Source of the DNA: Microbulbifer sp. SAOS-129_SWC
Lineage (GTDB): Bacteria > Pseudomonadota > Gammaproteobacteria > Pseudomonadales > Cellvibrionaceae
Direction of reading: 5' to 3'
Length of the DNA: 64,000 nt
NCBI RefSeq assembly: GCF_039696035.1
Contig: NZ_CP155567.1
Location: forward strand, 248,001-312,000
Shown: piece after piece, positions 34,138 through 51,580 of the stretch
Layout: the number at the start of each line of letters is the position of its first letter
How positions within the stretch are numbered: the first letter of the stretch is position 1
Program-made: the position numbers and the translations under genes
The notes under the pieces: generated by a model
Seen by the model: only the letters and a program-made list of their open reading frames with translations
Databases searched by the model: none
What the model was told of the DNA's origin: nothing

Positions 34138-36804
34138 TCAGAAGAGCTCGTCCGGCAGTGACTCGTCGTCGTTCTGCTTATTATTGTCCTTATCCCGGTA
34201 GTCGGATTTCTGCTGGTAGGCGCTGTAGTTCTGCCGGCCGGGCACGTGATCGGCGCGGAAGATCTCGAACATACCGCCGCGGGAGGTGCGCAGCCCGGTA
34301 CGCGGGTCGATACGCACGGTGACGATGTCGTCGGGCTGCGGCAGGTGGCGTTCGGGCTTGCCCTTGAGCGCGGCGCTCATGAAGTCGATCCAGATCGGCA
34401 GTGCGGCGGAGCCGCCGTATTCGCGTTTACCCAGTTCGCCATTGTTGTCGAAGCCCACCCAGGCGCTGGTGGCCAGGTAGGAGCTGTAACCGGAGAACCA
34501 GGCGTCCCGCGGGCCGTTGGTGGTACCGGTCTTGCCGGCGATATCACCGCGTTTCATTACCAGTGCGCGTCGGCCGGTGCCCTTCTTGATCACATCCTTG
34601 AGGATGGAGTCCATGATATAGGCGGTCTCCGGAGAGATGGCGCGGGGTGCGCGCGGACGCGCCTGGGTGGCCGGATCGCCGTCGATCGGGTTCATCCGCA
34701 GGGTACGCAGCTCGATCGGTTCCTTGTCGGCGGCGGCTGTGGTCGCGCCGGCTTCCATGCGGGCATCCGCCAGGTTGAGCGGCTCGCTCGACTGCGTGGT
34801 TTCGCCGTTGTCGTCTGGGCAGTCGCGGCAGACTGTCAGCGGCAGCGCCTGGTAGATGTTCTTGCCGTGTACGTCGAGCACCTTGTCTACCAGGTAAGGC
34901 TCCACCCGGTAACCGCCGTTGGCAAAGGCGGCGTAGCCGCGGGCAATTTCCAGCGGGGTCAGCGCCGAGCTGCCGAGGGCGATGGTCAGGTTGCGGGCCA
35001 GCTTGCTGCGCTCGAAGCCGAAACGCTGCACAAAATCCAGCGCATAGTCGATACCGATGGCCTGCAGCAGGCGGATCGAAACCAGGTTGCGCGACAGATA
35101 CAGGGCCCGGCGCAGGCGGATGGGGCCGAGGAACTTGCCGCTGTCGTTTTCCGGGCGCCAGACATCCTGCAGGTTGGTTTCCTCGAAGATGATCGGTGCA
35201 TCGTTGATGATGCTGGCGGCGGTATAGCCCTTTTCGATTGCCGACGAATAGATGAACGGCTTGAAGTTGGAGCCGGGCTGGCGCGCGGCCTGGGTCACGC
35301 GGTTGAAGTGACTCTGGTGGAAGTCGTAGCCGCCCACCAGCGCGCGGATGGCGCCATCTTCCGGGGCCAGCGATACCAGCGCGCCCTGCGCTGCCGGTAC
35401 CTGGGCCAGGTGCCACTCTTCATGTGTCTGCGGCTCGATTGTCGGCGGTGCCGGATCGCCGGGGTTGGCGAAGGGGTCAGGGGTGTTGTCGGCATCGTCC
35501 GCCGCCGCGGCTTCCGCGACTACGGCCGGATCGCTGTCCCCGGCCTTGACCTCTACCCGGCGCAGGCGGATCACGTCGCCGGGGGCGAACATCTCGTCGG
35601 CAGACTTGAGGCGCGGCCCGCGGGCGTTCTCCGACAGGTAGGGGCGGATGTCGCTGAGGCCGTTTTCCCAGGTTACCTCGACCACGCGGCGGTCGCGCAG
35701 CTGTACCTGCAGACTGTGCGGTTCCACGGCGGTGACCACTGCCGGTTCGAGCCCACCGAGCACCGGAAGCTCGTTGAGCAGATCGACCAGCTGGTCGCTG
35801 TCTTCCAGCAGGGATGCATCCAGGCGCTGTTCCGGGCCGCGGTAGCCGTGGCGCGCATCGTAGGTCTCGAGGCCCTTCTGCAGGGCGTGGCGCGCGGTCT
35901 TCTGCAGCTTGCTGTCGACGGTGGTGATCACCTGGTAGCCGTCGGTGTAGGCCGCGTCGCCGAACAGCTCGACCGCCTCCTTGCGTGCCATCTCGGCGAT
36001 ATAGGGGGCGTTGAGGTCCAGGTCGCGGCCGTGATAGCTGGCGGTGACCGGGGCGGTGATGGAATTCTTGTAGCGATCCTGGTCGATATATCCCAGTTCC
36101 AGCATCCGCTTCAGGATCCAGTTGCGCCGCACCAGTGCGCGCGTGGGGTTGGCGATGGGGTTATAGGTGGAGGGCGCCTTGGGCAGGCCCGCCATCATTG
36201 CCCACTGGGCCAGGGTGAGTTCGCTGATATCGCGGCCGTAGTACACGTGCGCGGCGGCCTGGAAGCCGTAGGCGCGGTTACCGAGAAAGATTTTGTTGAT
36301 GTAGAGCTCGAGGATATCGTTCTTGGTCAGCTCGCGCTCGATTTGCAGTGACAGCAGTATCTCATTGAATTTGCGCACAAAACGCTGTTCGCGACTCAGG
36401 AAGAAGTTGCGCGCGACCTGCATGGTCAGGGTACTGCCGCCGGACTGAATGGAGCCTGTTTGCGCTAATTGTGAAGCGGCTCTCATTAAGCCTTTAAGAG
36501 AAACGCCGTTGTGGGAGTAGAATCCCGCATCCTCAGCGGCGAGAATAGCCTTGATGAACATTTCTGGGGCCTGATCGATGGTGATCGGGCTGCGCCGTTT
36601 CTCGCCGAATTCCCCAATCAGCTTCATGTCCCGGGAGTAGACGCGCAGTGGAGTCTGCAGGCGCACATCGCGCAGGTTCTCCACCGGCGGCAGGCCGGGC
36701 TTCAGGTACATGTAGATACTGGAAAGGGTCATGGCCGCCGCGGCGGCTCCCGCCAGGCCGAGCCAGAGGAGGGAGAGCAGGCGGTTGCGGGCTTTTTCGG
36801 TCAT
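34138..36804 (-). CDS. ponA: Penicillin-binding protein 1A (bifunctional transglycosylase/transpeptidase)
   Basis: An 888-residue class A PBP that polymerises and cross-links peptidoglycan; inner membrane, bulk in the periplasm. One N-terminal transmembrane segment lies at about residues 10-32. The glycosyltransferase domain includes AILAAEDAGFYSHNGV (catalytic Glu), GGSTLTMQVARN and NKIFLGNRAYGFQAAA. The transpeptidase domain has the SxxK motif (PGSNFKPF), SRN (LSRNLVS) and KTGTT (GKTGTTNGP). An Asp/Ala/Pro-rich insertion near residue 440 lies in the OB-like region. It is divergent from pilM, the order found in Pseudomonas and E. coli. Confidence 0.96.
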   Translation of the reverse strand: MTEKARNRLLSLLWLGLAGAAAAAMTLSSIYMYLKPGLPPVENLRDVRLQTPLRVYSRDMKLIGEFGEKRRSPITIDQAPEMFIKAILAAEDAGFYSHNGVSLKGLMRAASQLAQTGSIQSGGSTLTMQVARNFFLSREQRFVRKFNEILLSLQIERELTKNDILELYINKIFLGNRAYGFQAAAHVYYGRDISELTLAQWAMMAGLPKAPSTYNPIANPTRALVRRNWILKRMLELGYIDQDRYKNSITAPVTASYHGRDLDLNAPYIAEMARKEAVELFGDAAYTDGYQVITTVDSKLQKTARHALQKGLETYDARHGYRGPEQRLDASLLEDSDQLVDLLNELPVLGGLEPAVVTAVEPHSLQVQLRDRRVVEVTWENGLSDIRPYLSENARGPRLKSADEMFAPGDVIRLRRVEVKAGDSDPAVVAEAAAADDADNTPDPFANPGDPAPPTIEPQTHEEWHLAQVPAAQGALVSLAPEDGAIRALVGGYDFHQSHFNRVTQAARQPGSNFKPFIYSSAIEKGYTAASIINDAPIIFEETNLQDVWRPENDSGKFLGPIRLRRALYLSRNLVSIRLLQAIGIDYALDFVQRFGFERSKLARNLTIALGSSALTPLEIARGYAAFANGGYRVEPYLVDKVLDVHGKNIYQALPLTVCRDCPDDNGETTQSSEPLNLADARMEAGATTAAADKEPIELRTLRMNPIDGDPATQARPRAPRAISPETAYIMDSILKDVIKKGTGRRALVMKRGDIAGKTGTTNGPRDAWFSGYSSYLATSAWVGFDNNGELGKREYGGSAALPIWIDFMSAALKGKPERHLPQPDDIVTVRIDPRTGLRTSRGGMFEIFRADHVPGRQNYSAYQQKSDYRDKDNNKQNDDESLPDELF

Positions 36805-38086
<1,282 letters not shown>

Positions 38087-38087
38087 C

Positions 38088-38669
38088 ATGGCCAAGATTA
38101 ACCTCTTGCCCTGGCGCCGGGAGTACCGCGAGCAGAAGCAAAAAGAGTTTCAGCAGGTCGCACTGCTGGTGGTCATCGCCGCCGGTATTTCGGTGTTCCT
38201 GTGGATGAAAACCGTGGATGCGCAGATTTCCAACCAGAGCGAGCGCAACCAGATACTGCAGACGGAGATCACCAAGCTCAATAAGCAGGTGCAGGAGATC
38301 AAGAATCTCAAGAAGCGCCGCCAGGAGCTGATCGACCGCATGCGCGTAATCCAGGAGCTGCAGGGCAACCGTCCCCTGGCGGTGCGCTATTTCGACGAAA
38401 TGGTGCGCGCGACACCGGAGGGCCTGTGGCTCACCGGGCTCAAGCGCAGCGGAAACACCATGCAGATTGCCGGTATCGCCGAGTCCAACAACCGCGTCTC
38501 CTCTTTTATGCGGAACCTGGACCAGTCGGAGTGGTTTGAATCGCCGAACCTGACTGGGGTAACGGCGAAACCGGAGTTCGGTGAACAGGCCAGCGCTTTC
38601 CAGATGACCGTAAATGTCAGCGGCCGCAAGAAAAAAGAAGATCAAGACCTGGCTGACGCCGGTAAGTAA
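38088..38669 (+). CDS. pilN: Type IV pilus assembly protein PilN
   Basis: A 193-residue bitopic inner-membrane protein. The conserved N-terminal cytoplasmic motif AKINLLPWRREYREQKQKEF docks to PilM. One transmembrane segment at about residues 23-42 follows (VALLVVIAAGISVFL), then a coiled coil (QISNQSERNQILQTEITKLN and onward) and a ferredoxin-like periplasmic domain. It forms the alignment subcomplex with PilO and PilP. Spacing to pilO is 12 bases. Confidence 0.95.
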   Translation: MAKINLLPWRREYREQKQKEFQQVALLVVIAAGISVFLWMKTVDAQISNQSERNQILQTEITKLNKQVQEIKNLKKRRQELIDRMRVIQELQGNRPLAVRYFDEMVRATPEGLWLTGLKRSGNTMQIAGIAESNNRVSSFMRNLDQSEWFESPNLTGVTAKPEFGEQASAFQMTVNVSGRKKKEDQDLADAGK

Positions 38670-38681
38670 AGGATCCTGACC

Positions 38682-39305
38682 ATGGCATTGGAGGATACGC
38701 TCAAGCAGCTCAACGAGCTCAATCTCAACGATATCGACTTCTCGCGAATCGGTGTCTGGCCGCTGGCGGGGCGCATTGTGGTGCTGCTGCTGATCGCCGC
38801 GCTACTCGCCGCCGGTGGCTACTTCTTCCTGATCAAGGAGCGCTACCAGCAACTGGAATTTGCCGCCAACAAGGAGCAGGAGCTGTTCAAGCAGTTCGAG
38901 AAGAAATCCTTCGAGGCCTCCAACCTGGACGCCTACCGCGACCAGCTGGCGGAGATGGAGGATACCTTTGGCGCGCTGCTGAAGCAGTTGCCGAAAGACA
39001 CCGAGGTGCCCGGGCTGCTCGAGGATATCGACGAGTACGGCCGCGGTGCCGGCCTGACGATCAAGAAAGTGGCGCTGGAGGACGAGCAGGTGGGCGAGTT
39101 CTACGTCGAGCTGCCGATCCGCATCGAAGTGCAGGGCGGCTACCACGAATTCGGCGCGTTTATCAGTGGTATTGCCGGCATGCCGCGCATCGTGACCCTG
39201 CATGACTTTGACATCAAGGCCAGCAAGGACAAAGGTGGTGCACTGCTGGATATGGTCATCAACGCCAAGACCTACCGCTACAAAGAGCAGGGGGACGAGG
39301 GATGA
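38682..39305 (+). CDS. pilO: Type IV pilus assembly protein PilO
   Basis: A 207-residue bitopic inner-membrane partner of PilN. A short cytoplasmic N-terminus is followed by a transmembrane segment at about residues 28-49 (IVVLLLIAALLAAGGYFFLI), a coiled coil (QQLEFAANKEQELFKQFEKK) and a C-terminal periplasmic ferredoxin-like domain with PIRIEVQGGYHEFGAFI. The stop overlaps the pilP start by 4 bp (ATGA). Confidence 0.95.
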   Translation: MALEDTLKQLNELNLNDIDFSRIGVWPLAGRIVVLLLIAALLAAGGYFFLIKERYQQLEFAANKEQELFKQFEKKSFEASNLDAYRDQLAEMEDTFGALLKQLPKDTEVPGLLEDIDEYGRGAGLTIKKVALEDEQVGEFYVELPIRIEVQGGYHEFGAFISGIAGMPRIVTLHDFDIKASKDKGGALLDMVINAKTYRYKEQGDEG

Positions 39306-39832
39306 GCAGGCACCTGACTCTTGCTGCTGCACTGCTGGCCCTGGCCGGCTGCAGCCTCAACGACGATCACAGCGACCTGCGCCAGCACATGGCCGCGGTC
39401 AAACATAAGCCAAAAGGGCATATCGACCCGATTCCGACGTTTACCCCTTACAGCCCCTACGTCTACAGTGCCGCAGCACTGCGCAGCCCGTTTGCGCGCC
39501 CGGTGCTCGAATCCGAGCAGCGCCTGGTGGGACGCCGGGTGGATGTGGCGCCGGACCTGAATCGGCAGCCGGAACTGCTCGAACGCTATCCGTTCGATGC
39601 ACTGAAAATGGTCGGCACACTGTCCCGGGGCGGGCAGTTGTGGGCACTGATCGACGACGGCGACGGCGGTATCCACCGCATTACCGTCGGCAATCATCTG
39701 GGCAAGAATCACGGCCGGGTGGTCGACGCCACCAAGTCGAAGCTCGATGTTTTGGAAATCGTACCGGATGGCACCGGTGGCTGGATTGAACGGCCGCGGG
39801 CGCTGACTTTGGAAGAGAAGGACAACAACTAA
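39302..39832 (+). CDS. pilP: Type IV pilus lipoprotein PilP
   Basis: A 176-residue inner-membrane lipoprotein. The signal peptide ends in the lipobox LAGC (Cys17). A flexible N-terminus that contacts PilNO contains the PIPTFTPYSPYVYSA motif, and the C-terminal beta-sandwich domain (LKMVGTLSRGGQLWALIDDG) contacts the N-terminal domains of the PilQ secretin. It overlaps pilO by 4 bp, and its stop overlaps the pilQ start by one base (TAATG). Confidence 0.95.
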   Translation: MSRHLTLAAALLALAGCSLNDDHSDLRQHMAAVKHKPKGHIDPIPTFTPYSPYVYSAAALRSPFARPVLESEQRLVGRRVDVAPDLNRQPELLERYPFDALKMVGTLSRGGQLWALIDDGDGGIHRITVGNHLGKNHGRVVDATKSKLDVLEIVPDGTGGWIERPRALTLEEKDNN

Positions 39833-42096
39833 TGATCAACAAGCAACTCGCCAAAGTGCTGGCTCCCTTGCGGGTGCTGTTGCTGGGTCTGGCAATGATG
39901 CCCGGAGTGCTGCTGGCGCAGACCAACCAGCTCAACGACATCCAATTTTCCGAGCTGCCCGGCAACCGCGTGCAGCTGCGGCTGACCTTCAGCGATGTGC
40001 CGCCGGAACCCACCGGCTACACCATCGAGAAACCGGCGCGCATCGTCATGGATTTTCCCGGCGTCGAGAGCGCGCTGCCTCAGAAGAAGTACACGCTCGG
40101 CATCGCCGGTGCGCGCAGCGCCGTGGTGGTGTCCAACGATGACCGCACCCGCCTGATCGTCAACCTGGACAAGCTGCCGGTCTACACCAGCGAGCGCAAG
40201 GGCAACCAGGTGGTGATGGAGATCGGCGCCGATTCCGCCAAAACCGCTTCCGTCGCCGCGGCGCGGACCTCGCGCGGACACAACCAGGGTCTCAACCTGG
40301 GCGGTCAGCAGAAGTTCCAGGCCGCCAGCAGTGTGGCTATCAGCAACGTGGATTTCCGTCGCGGTGACGCGGGCGAGGGCAAGGTGATTGTCAGCCTGAC
40401 CGACCCGGCGGTGAATATCGACGTGGAGCGTACCAAGGGCAAAATCCTGCTCACCTTCCTCGGCGCCAAGCTGCCGGACTCCCTGCGCCAGCGCCTGGAT
40501 GTGACCGATTTCGCCACGCCGGTCAAATCGATCTCGGTAGACTACGATGGCCGCAATACGGTCATTTCGGTAGCGCCCAACGATAGCGATTACGACTATC
40601 TCGCCTACCAGGCCGACAACCAGTATGTGTTGAGCGTGAAGCCGCTGAACAAGGTGGCGAAGGCCGCGAAGAAGAAAGAGTTCCAGTTTAGCGGCGAGAA
40701 ACTGTCGCTGAACTTCCAGGATATCGAGGTGCGCTCGGTACTGCAGCTGATCGCCGATTTCACCGACCTCAACCTGGTCGCCAGCGATACCGTGCAGGGC
40801 CGCATTACCCTGCGCCTCGACGGCGTGCCCTGGGACCAGGCGCTGGAGCTGATCCTGAAGGCCAAGGGCCTGGACAAGCGTCGCGAGGGCAACGTGATCA
40901 TGGTGGCCCCGGCGGCCGAAATCGCCGAGCGCGAGCGCCAGGAGCTGGAAACCCGCAAGCAGCTGCAGGAACTGGCGCCGCTGCGCACCGAGTATATCCA
41001 GGTGCGCTACGCCGATGCCAAGGAGCTGTTTACGCTGTTCTCCGGCAAGAAAGGCGGCGGCGGTGGCGCCAACCAGGGCAATTTTGCCGGCGGCCAGCAG
41101 GACAGCAATGGTCAGCAGCGCGGCATCCTGTCCGCCCGTGGTAATGCCATCGTCGATGAACGCACCAACACCATCATCCTGACCGATACCGAGGACAAGA
41201 TCGCCCAGTTCCGCGACCTGATCGCGGCGATCGATGTGCCCATCCGTCAGGTCATGATCGAAGCGCGTATCGTTAATGCCAATACCGATTTCATGAAAGA
41301 ACTGGGTGTGCGCTGGAATTACGGCGAGCACCATAATGTGGACAAGGGGATCGGCGAAGGGGTCGGCTCCCTGGACGGCTCCTACGGGCTGGAGGACAAC
41401 CGCACCGAAGGGAACGCCTACAATATCCAAAACGGACAGCAGCAGGTCGATCCTGCCACTGGTGAGCCGCTCAAGGTGCAGACCTGGACGCCGAGCCTGA
41501 ACGACACACTGCTGGTCGACCTGGGGGTACAGAACGCGGCCGGTAACATCGCCTACTCGATCCTGAAGAACAACTTCTTTGTCGGCCTGGAGCTGTCGGC
41601 GCTGCAGGACGTGGGCAAGGCAGAGATCGTATCCCAGCCGAAGGTGGTGACCGGCGATAAGCAGGAAGCCAACATCCAGTCCGGTGTCGAAATCCCTTAC
41701 CTGGAGGCCACTTCCTCTGGTGCTGCGTCGGTGACTTTCCGCGAGGCAGTGCTGCAGCTGAATGTGACCCCGCAGATCACTCCGGACGACAACATCATCA
41801 TGGATCTGGATATCAATCAGGACAGCGTCGGCCAGCTGGCGGGCACCACCGGTGTGCCCACCATCAATGTCAACTCGCTGCAGACCAAGGTGCTGGTGCG
41901 CAACGGCGAGACCATCGTACTGGGCGGTATCTTCGAGAGCCAGAAAATCGAGGGCGAGACCAAGATCCCGCTGCTGGGTGATATTCCCTACCTCGGCAAC
42001 CTGTTCAAGAAGAAGACCCACAGCGATGACAAGCGCGAGCTGCTGATCTTCATTACGCCGCGCATCATGGAGAACGATCTGTTCCTGAGCAAGTGA
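39832..42096 (+). CDS. pilQ: Type IV pilus secretin PilQ
   Basis: A 754-residue outer-membrane secretin through which the pilus passes. A signal peptide (about residues 1-27, ending LLAQ) precedes two AMIN domains (peptidoglycan binding), then the secretin N-domains ([20 protein letters not shown] read in part) and the C-terminal secretin core with [16 protein letters not shown] before it and [19 protein letters not shown] in the gate region. A Gly/Gln-rich insertion occurs near residue 405. Its stop overlaps the GTG start of aroK (GTGA). Confidence 0.96.
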   Translation: MINKQLAKVLAPLRVLLLGLAMMPGVLLAQTNQLNDIQFSELPGNRVQLRLTFSDVPPEPTGYTIEKPARIVMDFPGVESALPQKKYTLGIAGARSAVVVSNDDRTRLIVNLDKLPVYTSERKGNQVVMEIGADSAKTASVAAARTSRGHNQGLNLGGQQKFQAASSVAISNVDFRRGDAGEGKVIVSLTDPAVNIDVERTKGKILLTFLGAKLPDSLRQRLDVTDFATPVKSISVDYDGRNTVISVAPNDSDYDYLAYQADNQYVLSVKPLNKVAKAAKKKEFQFSGEKLSLNFQDIEVRSVLQLIADFTDLNLVASDTVQGRITLRLDGVPWDQALELILKAKGLDKRREGNVIMVAPAAEIAERERQELETRKQLQELAPLRTEYIQVRYADAKELFTLFSGKKGGGGGANQGNFAGGQQDSNGQQRGILSARGNAIVDERTNTIILTDTEDKIAQFRDLIAAIDVPIRQVMIEARIVNANTDFMKELGVRWNYGEHHNVDKGIGEGVGSLDGSYGLEDNRTEGNAYNIQNGQQQVDPATGEPLKVQTWTPSLNDTLLVDLGVQNAAGNIAYSILKNNFFVGLELSALQDVGKAEIVSQPKVVTGDKQEANIQSGVEIPYLEATSSGAASVTFREAVLQLNVTPQITPDDNIIMDLDINQDSVGQLAGTTGVPTINVNSLQTKVLVRNGETIVLGGIFESQKIEGETKIPLLGDIPYLGNLFKKKTHSDDKRELLIFITPRIMENDLFLSK

Positions 42097-42632
42097 GTCA
42101 GATCCACCATTCCATCTTCCTTGTCGGCCCCATGGGGGCCGGCAAGTCCACCATCGGCAAACTGCTGGCGGCCGAGTTGCAGTTGCCGTTTGCCGATTCC
42201 GACAAGGTGCTGGAAGAGCGCACCGGCGCGGACATTCCGTGGATTTTCGATGTCGAGGGCGAGGCGGGTTTTCGCCGCCGCGAAAGCGACGTGCTGGAAG
42301 ATCTTTGCCGAAGCCCGGCGCAGGTGGTTGCCACCGGCGGCGGTATCGTGCTGCTGGAAGAAAACCGGCGCCTGCTGAAGGAGAGCAGCGGTCTGGTGGT
42401 GTACCTGCAGGCGAGCGTCGAGCAGCTGGTTGAGCGCACTGCCAAGAACACTAATCGCCCGTTGCTGAACGTCGCCGATCCCCGCGCCCGGATAGTCGAA
42501 ATTCTGAATGCGCGTGACCCCCTGTATCGCGAAGTGGCGGATCTCGTCTGCGATACCGACCACTGCACACCGCGTCAGGCGGCGCTGCTGGTAGCCGAGA
42601 GACTCTCTGCCGGCGAATCCGCGCACCTCTGA
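42093..42632 (+). CDS. aroK: Shikimate kinase AroK
   Basis: A 179-residue P-loop kinase phosphorylating shikimate in aromatic amino-acid synthesis. Walker A (GPMGAGKST), the shikimate-binding DSD motif ([13 protein letters not shown]) and [11 protein letters not shown] are present. The GTG start overlaps the pilQ stop by 4 bp, the tight pilQ-aroK link seen across gammaproteobacteria. Confidence 0.95.
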   Translation: MSQIHHSIFLVGPMGAGKSTIGKLLAAELQLPFADSDKVLEERTGADIPWIFDVEGEAGFRRRESDVLEDLCRSPAQVVATGGGIVLLEENRRLLKESSGLVVYLQASVEQLVERTAKNTNRPLLNVADPRARIVEILNARDPLYREVADLVCDTDHCTPRQAALLVAERLSAGESAHL

Positions 42633-42750
42633 TCCCCGTCAACTGATTCTCTTTCGCATGCCCGGTTAAACGCCGGATTTTCCCATGTGCTAAAGTGCCG
42701 GTCCTTTTGCGGGATCGGGTCATCCCGCCCCATGCCATACGGAGGGCGAC

Positions 42751-43836
42751 GTGCACAGCTTGAATGTGGAACTGGGGGAGCGCAGCTACCCTATCTTGAT
42801 CGGCGCGCAGCTGCTCGGTGATCCGCAGTACCTGCAGCGCTATATCCGCGGCCGCCAGGTGTGTGTGATCACCAACGAGACGGTGGCGCCACTCTATCTC
42901 TCCCGCCTGCTCGACGGACTGCAGGGGTTCGACAAGCTGGATACCCTCGAATTGCCGGACGGCGAAGCCTTCAAGACGCTGGACACGGTCAACCGTGTCT
43001 TCGACCTGTTGCTGGAAAAGCGCCACAGCCGCACTACCACACTGATTGCGCTCGGCGGCGGGGTTGTCGGCGATATGACCGGCTTTGCCGCCGCCTGTTA
43101 CCAGCGCGGCGTCGATTTCATTCAGGTGCCCACCACCCTGCTGTCGCAGGTGGATTCCTCCGTCGGCGGCAAGACCGGCGTCAACCACCCGCTGGGCAAG
43201 AATATGATCGGCGCTTTCTACCAGCCGCGCCTGGTGCTGGCCGATATGGATACTCTGCAGACGCTGCCGGAGCGGGAGCTGGCGGCGGGCATCGCCGAAG
43301 TGATCAAGTACGGCCTGATCTGCGATGTGCCCTTCTTCGCCTGGCTGGAGGACAATATGTCGCGCCTGCTGGCGCGCGAGCCGGAGGCCCTGGCCTATGC
43401 GGTGGAACGCAGCTGTCACGACAAGGCCGCCGTGGTCGCGGAGGACGAGCGCGAGTCCGGTCGCCGTGCCATCCTGAATTTCGGTCACACCTTCGGTCAC
43501 GCCATCGAAGCGGTACAGGGCTACGGCAACTGGCTACATGGCGAGGCGGTGGCCGCGGGTATGGTGATGGCGGCGGAATTGTCGCAGCTGCGCGGCACCA
43601 TCGATGCAGAACTGGTGCAGCGGCTGCGCAGATTGCTGACATTGGCCGGGTTGCCCTGTGCCGCCCCGGCAGAGATGACCGTGGCGCAGTTTGTCGATGC
43701 CATGGCGGTAGACAAGAAGGTGGTGGACGGGCGTCTGCGCCTGGTGCTGCTGCGCGCGCTCGGTGACGCCGAGATCGTCAACGATACCCCGCGCGATCTG
43801 CTGGTCGAGGCGCTGCAACTCTGCGGCGCCGGGTGA
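42751..43836 (+). CDS. aroB: 3-dehydroquinate synthase AroB
   Basis: A 361-residue NAD- and metal-dependent enzyme, second step of the shikimate pathway. Signatures: [11 protein letters not shown], the NAD-binding [39 protein letters not shown] with the metal-site region, and [11 protein letters not shown] carrying metal ligands. GTG start preceded by the strong ribosome-binding site GGAGGG, 118 bp after aroK. In Pseudomonas damX follows aroB, but here it does not. Confidence 0.96.
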   Translation: MHSLNVELGERSYPILIGAQLLGDPQYLQRYIRGRQVCVITNETVAPLYLSRLLDGLQGFDKLDTLELPDGEAFKTLDTVNRVFDLLLEKRHSRTTTLIALGGGVVGDMTGFAAACYQRGVDFIQVPTTLLSQVDSSVGGKTGVNHPLGKNMIGAFYQPRLVLADMDTLQTLPERELAAGIAEVIKYGLICDVPFFAWLEDNMSRLLAREPEALAYAVERSCHDKAAVVAEDERESGRRAILNFGHTFGHAIEAVQGYGNWLHGEAVAAGMVMAAELSQLRGTIDAELVQRLRRLLTLAGLPCAAPAEMTVAQFVDAMAVDKKVVDGRLRLVLLRALGDAEIVNDTPRDLLVEALQLCGAG

Positions 43837-44146
43837 CAGACTGCATCCAAACTGCCTGCCTCTGAGGATTATTTGACGCTTACGAACCGATAAAGGAGAT
43901 AAGTCGGTTTTGACGCCGCTTGACAGAATATAAAACTGCCAAATCTTGCAATTTCAGGGTGACGCAAGTAACATTGCGCGCCCTCTGCGGAAAAGCAGAG
44001 GCAATAACAATGCCAATAAAAAAGCCCCGCCAGCGGGCTTTTTTTGTCAGTGGGGTACGGCAATCGCGCCGCCCCACCTCCGGCAGGCTCCGCGGTGGCG
44101 ATCTGGTTGCTGGCGGAAGCTTCGCAAGATAACGATGAGGAATTCT
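43837..44146 (+). promoter_or_regulatory. aroB-gltB intergenic region and gltB leader
   Basis: About 310 bp without a gene, although damX occupies this place in many relatives. It contains a 7-bp stem (43982-43988 with 43995-44001) and then an intrinsic terminator (44018-44045). If transcription for gltB starts upstream of these, the pair could work as an attenuator; otherwise the terminator ends the pil-aro operon. A GAGGA ribosome-binding site lies at 44137-44141. Confidence 0.5.
44018..44045 (+). terminator. Intrinsic terminator upstream of gltB
   Basis: Arms AAAAAAGCCC (44018-44027) and GGGCTTTTTT (44035-44044) with a 7-nt loop, ending in a T-run. Confidence 0.9.
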
Positions 44147-48595
<4,449 letters not shown>

Positions 48596-48607
48596 CGTTA
48601 GCGATGA

Positions 48608-50062
<1,455 letters not shown>

Positions 50063-50135
50063 TCGGGGACTGTATATCCTCCGCGGGCCTGCGACTGGCA
50101 GTTCCGTTTATTCGAACCCCGTGAGAAGGCGAGGG

Positions 50136-50197
50136 GCAGCGGTGGGCGCCCGGCAAAAAACCTAAACGGTAATTATTTGCCCGGCGGCCACCGTTGC
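50136..50197 (+). repeat. Family B intergenic hairpin, copy B1
   Basis: Arms 50136-50157 and 50176-50197 (22 nt, three mismatches) around an 18-nt loop that begins AAACCTAAACGG. It lies about 70 bp after gltD and shares its loop and inner arms with B2 at 57861-57930. Confidence 0.8.
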
Positions 50198-50309
50198 ATC
50201 TTGATGCGCAGAGCCGGGCACCGGGTTTCTCTCCAGTCCAGCTCCCCTGTCTCTAATTCCCCTCCCCCTGTACAATAGCCGTCTTTTTAGCCAGCGCGTT
50301 GTTGTGCCC

Positions 50310-51389
50310 ATGACAGAATCCAAGTCCTCAGAACTGAAAAACGACCGCTTCCTGCGCGCCCTGCTGCGCCAGCCCGTAGATCGCACGCCGGTGTGGATGA
50401 TGCGCCAGGCGGGGCGTTACCTGCCCGAGTACCGCGCTGCGCGGGCCAAGGCCGGTAGCTTCCTGGATCTGTGCCGCAACACGGAGTTGGCCTGTGAAGT
50501 GACGCTGCAGCCGCTCGAGCGCTACCCGCTGGACGCGGCCATTCTGTTCTCGGACATCCTCACTATTCCCGATGCGATGGGCCTGGGCCTCTATTTCGAG
50601 GAGGGCGAGGGGCCGAAATTCCGCAAGCCGGTGCGCACCGCGGCGGAGATTGAGGCGCTGCAAGTGGTCGACAGTGCGCGCGATCTGGACTATGTCATGA
50701 ATGCGGTGTCCACCATCCGCCGCGCGCTGAATGGCAGTGTGCCGTTGATCGGTTTTTCCGGCAGCCCCTGGACGCTGGCGACCTATATGGTCGAGGGCGG
50801 CTCCAGCCGCGACTTTGCCCGCTGCAAGGAGATGCTCTACAGCCGGCCGGAATTGATGCACCAGCTGCTGACCGTGCTGGCGGACTCGGTAACCGACTAT
50901 CTCAATGCGCAGATCCGCGCCGGTGCCCAGGCGGTGCAGATCTTCGATACCTGGGGTGGTGCACTGAGCCACACGGCCTACCGGGAGTTTTCCCTGCAGT
51001 ATATGGCGCGTATCGTCAGTGGCCTGATCAAGGAGGCCGACGGCCGACCGGTGCCGGTGATTCTGTTCACCAAGGGCGGTGGCCAGTGGCTGGAGGCAAT
51101 GGCAGACACCGGTGCCAGCGCCCTCGGGCTGGACTGGACGACGGATTTGCGCGCTGCGCGTGCGCGGGTCGGCGATCGCGTGGCCCTGCAGGGCAATCTG
51201 GATCCGGCGGTACTCTACGCATCACCGGAGCGCATTCGCGCCGAAGTGGCGGCGGTGCTGGAAGCCTATGGGCGCGGTAGCGGCCATATCTTCAACCTGG
51301 GGCACGGCATCACGCCCAAGGTGGATCCCGAGCACGCGCGCGCGATGATCGAGGCAGTAGTGGAGCTCTCGCCCCCTTACCACGATTAA
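50310..51389 (+). CDS. hemE: Uroporphyrinogen decarboxylase HemE
   Basis: A 359-residue cytosolic enzyme converting uroporphyrinogen III to coproporphyrinogen III. The family motif [16 protein letters not shown] with its conserved arginines lies near the N-terminus, followed by [14 protein letters not shown] (conserved Asp), [16 protein letters not shown] and the C-terminal [17 protein letters not shown] 50310 is preferred to a GTG two codons upstream. gltD-hemE adjacency is typical of the Pseudomonas-type cluster. Confidence 0.97.
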   Translation: MTESKSSELKNDRFLRALLRQPVDRTPVWMMRQAGRYLPEYRAARAKAGSFLDLCRNTELACEVTLQPLERYPLDAAILFSDILTIPDAMGLGLYFEEGEGPKFRKPVRTAAEIEALQVVDSARDLDYVMNAVSTIRRALNGSVPLIGFSGSPWTLATYMVEGGSSRDFARCKEMLYSRPELMHQLLTVLADSVTDYLNAQIRAGAQAVQIFDTWGGALSHTAYREFSLQYMARIVSGLIKEADGRPVPVILFTKGGGQWLEAMADTGASALGLDWTTDLRAARARVGDRVALQGNLDPAVLYASPERIRAEVAAVLEAYGRGSGHIFNLGHGITPKVDPEHARAMIEAVVELSPPYHD

Positions 51390-51580
51390 AGCCAGTGGCC
51401 CCGGTGGTGGGCGCATAGCTCCAGATAATTCTGTGATGCAGATCACGATATTGTTGTTATTTGGCGAGTAGACTTACATGTTATAAAGGTGCGACTGCGC
51501 CCACGCCGGCCCGTCAGGCTGGCCAAGGGTCACGTGGCGCGCCAATAATCACAACAAGCAACGGCATACAACACATCACA

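Noticed and set aside
43910..43934. TTGACG and TATAAA considered as a gltB promoter
   Set aside because: The spacer is only 13 bp, too short for a sigma-70 promoter.
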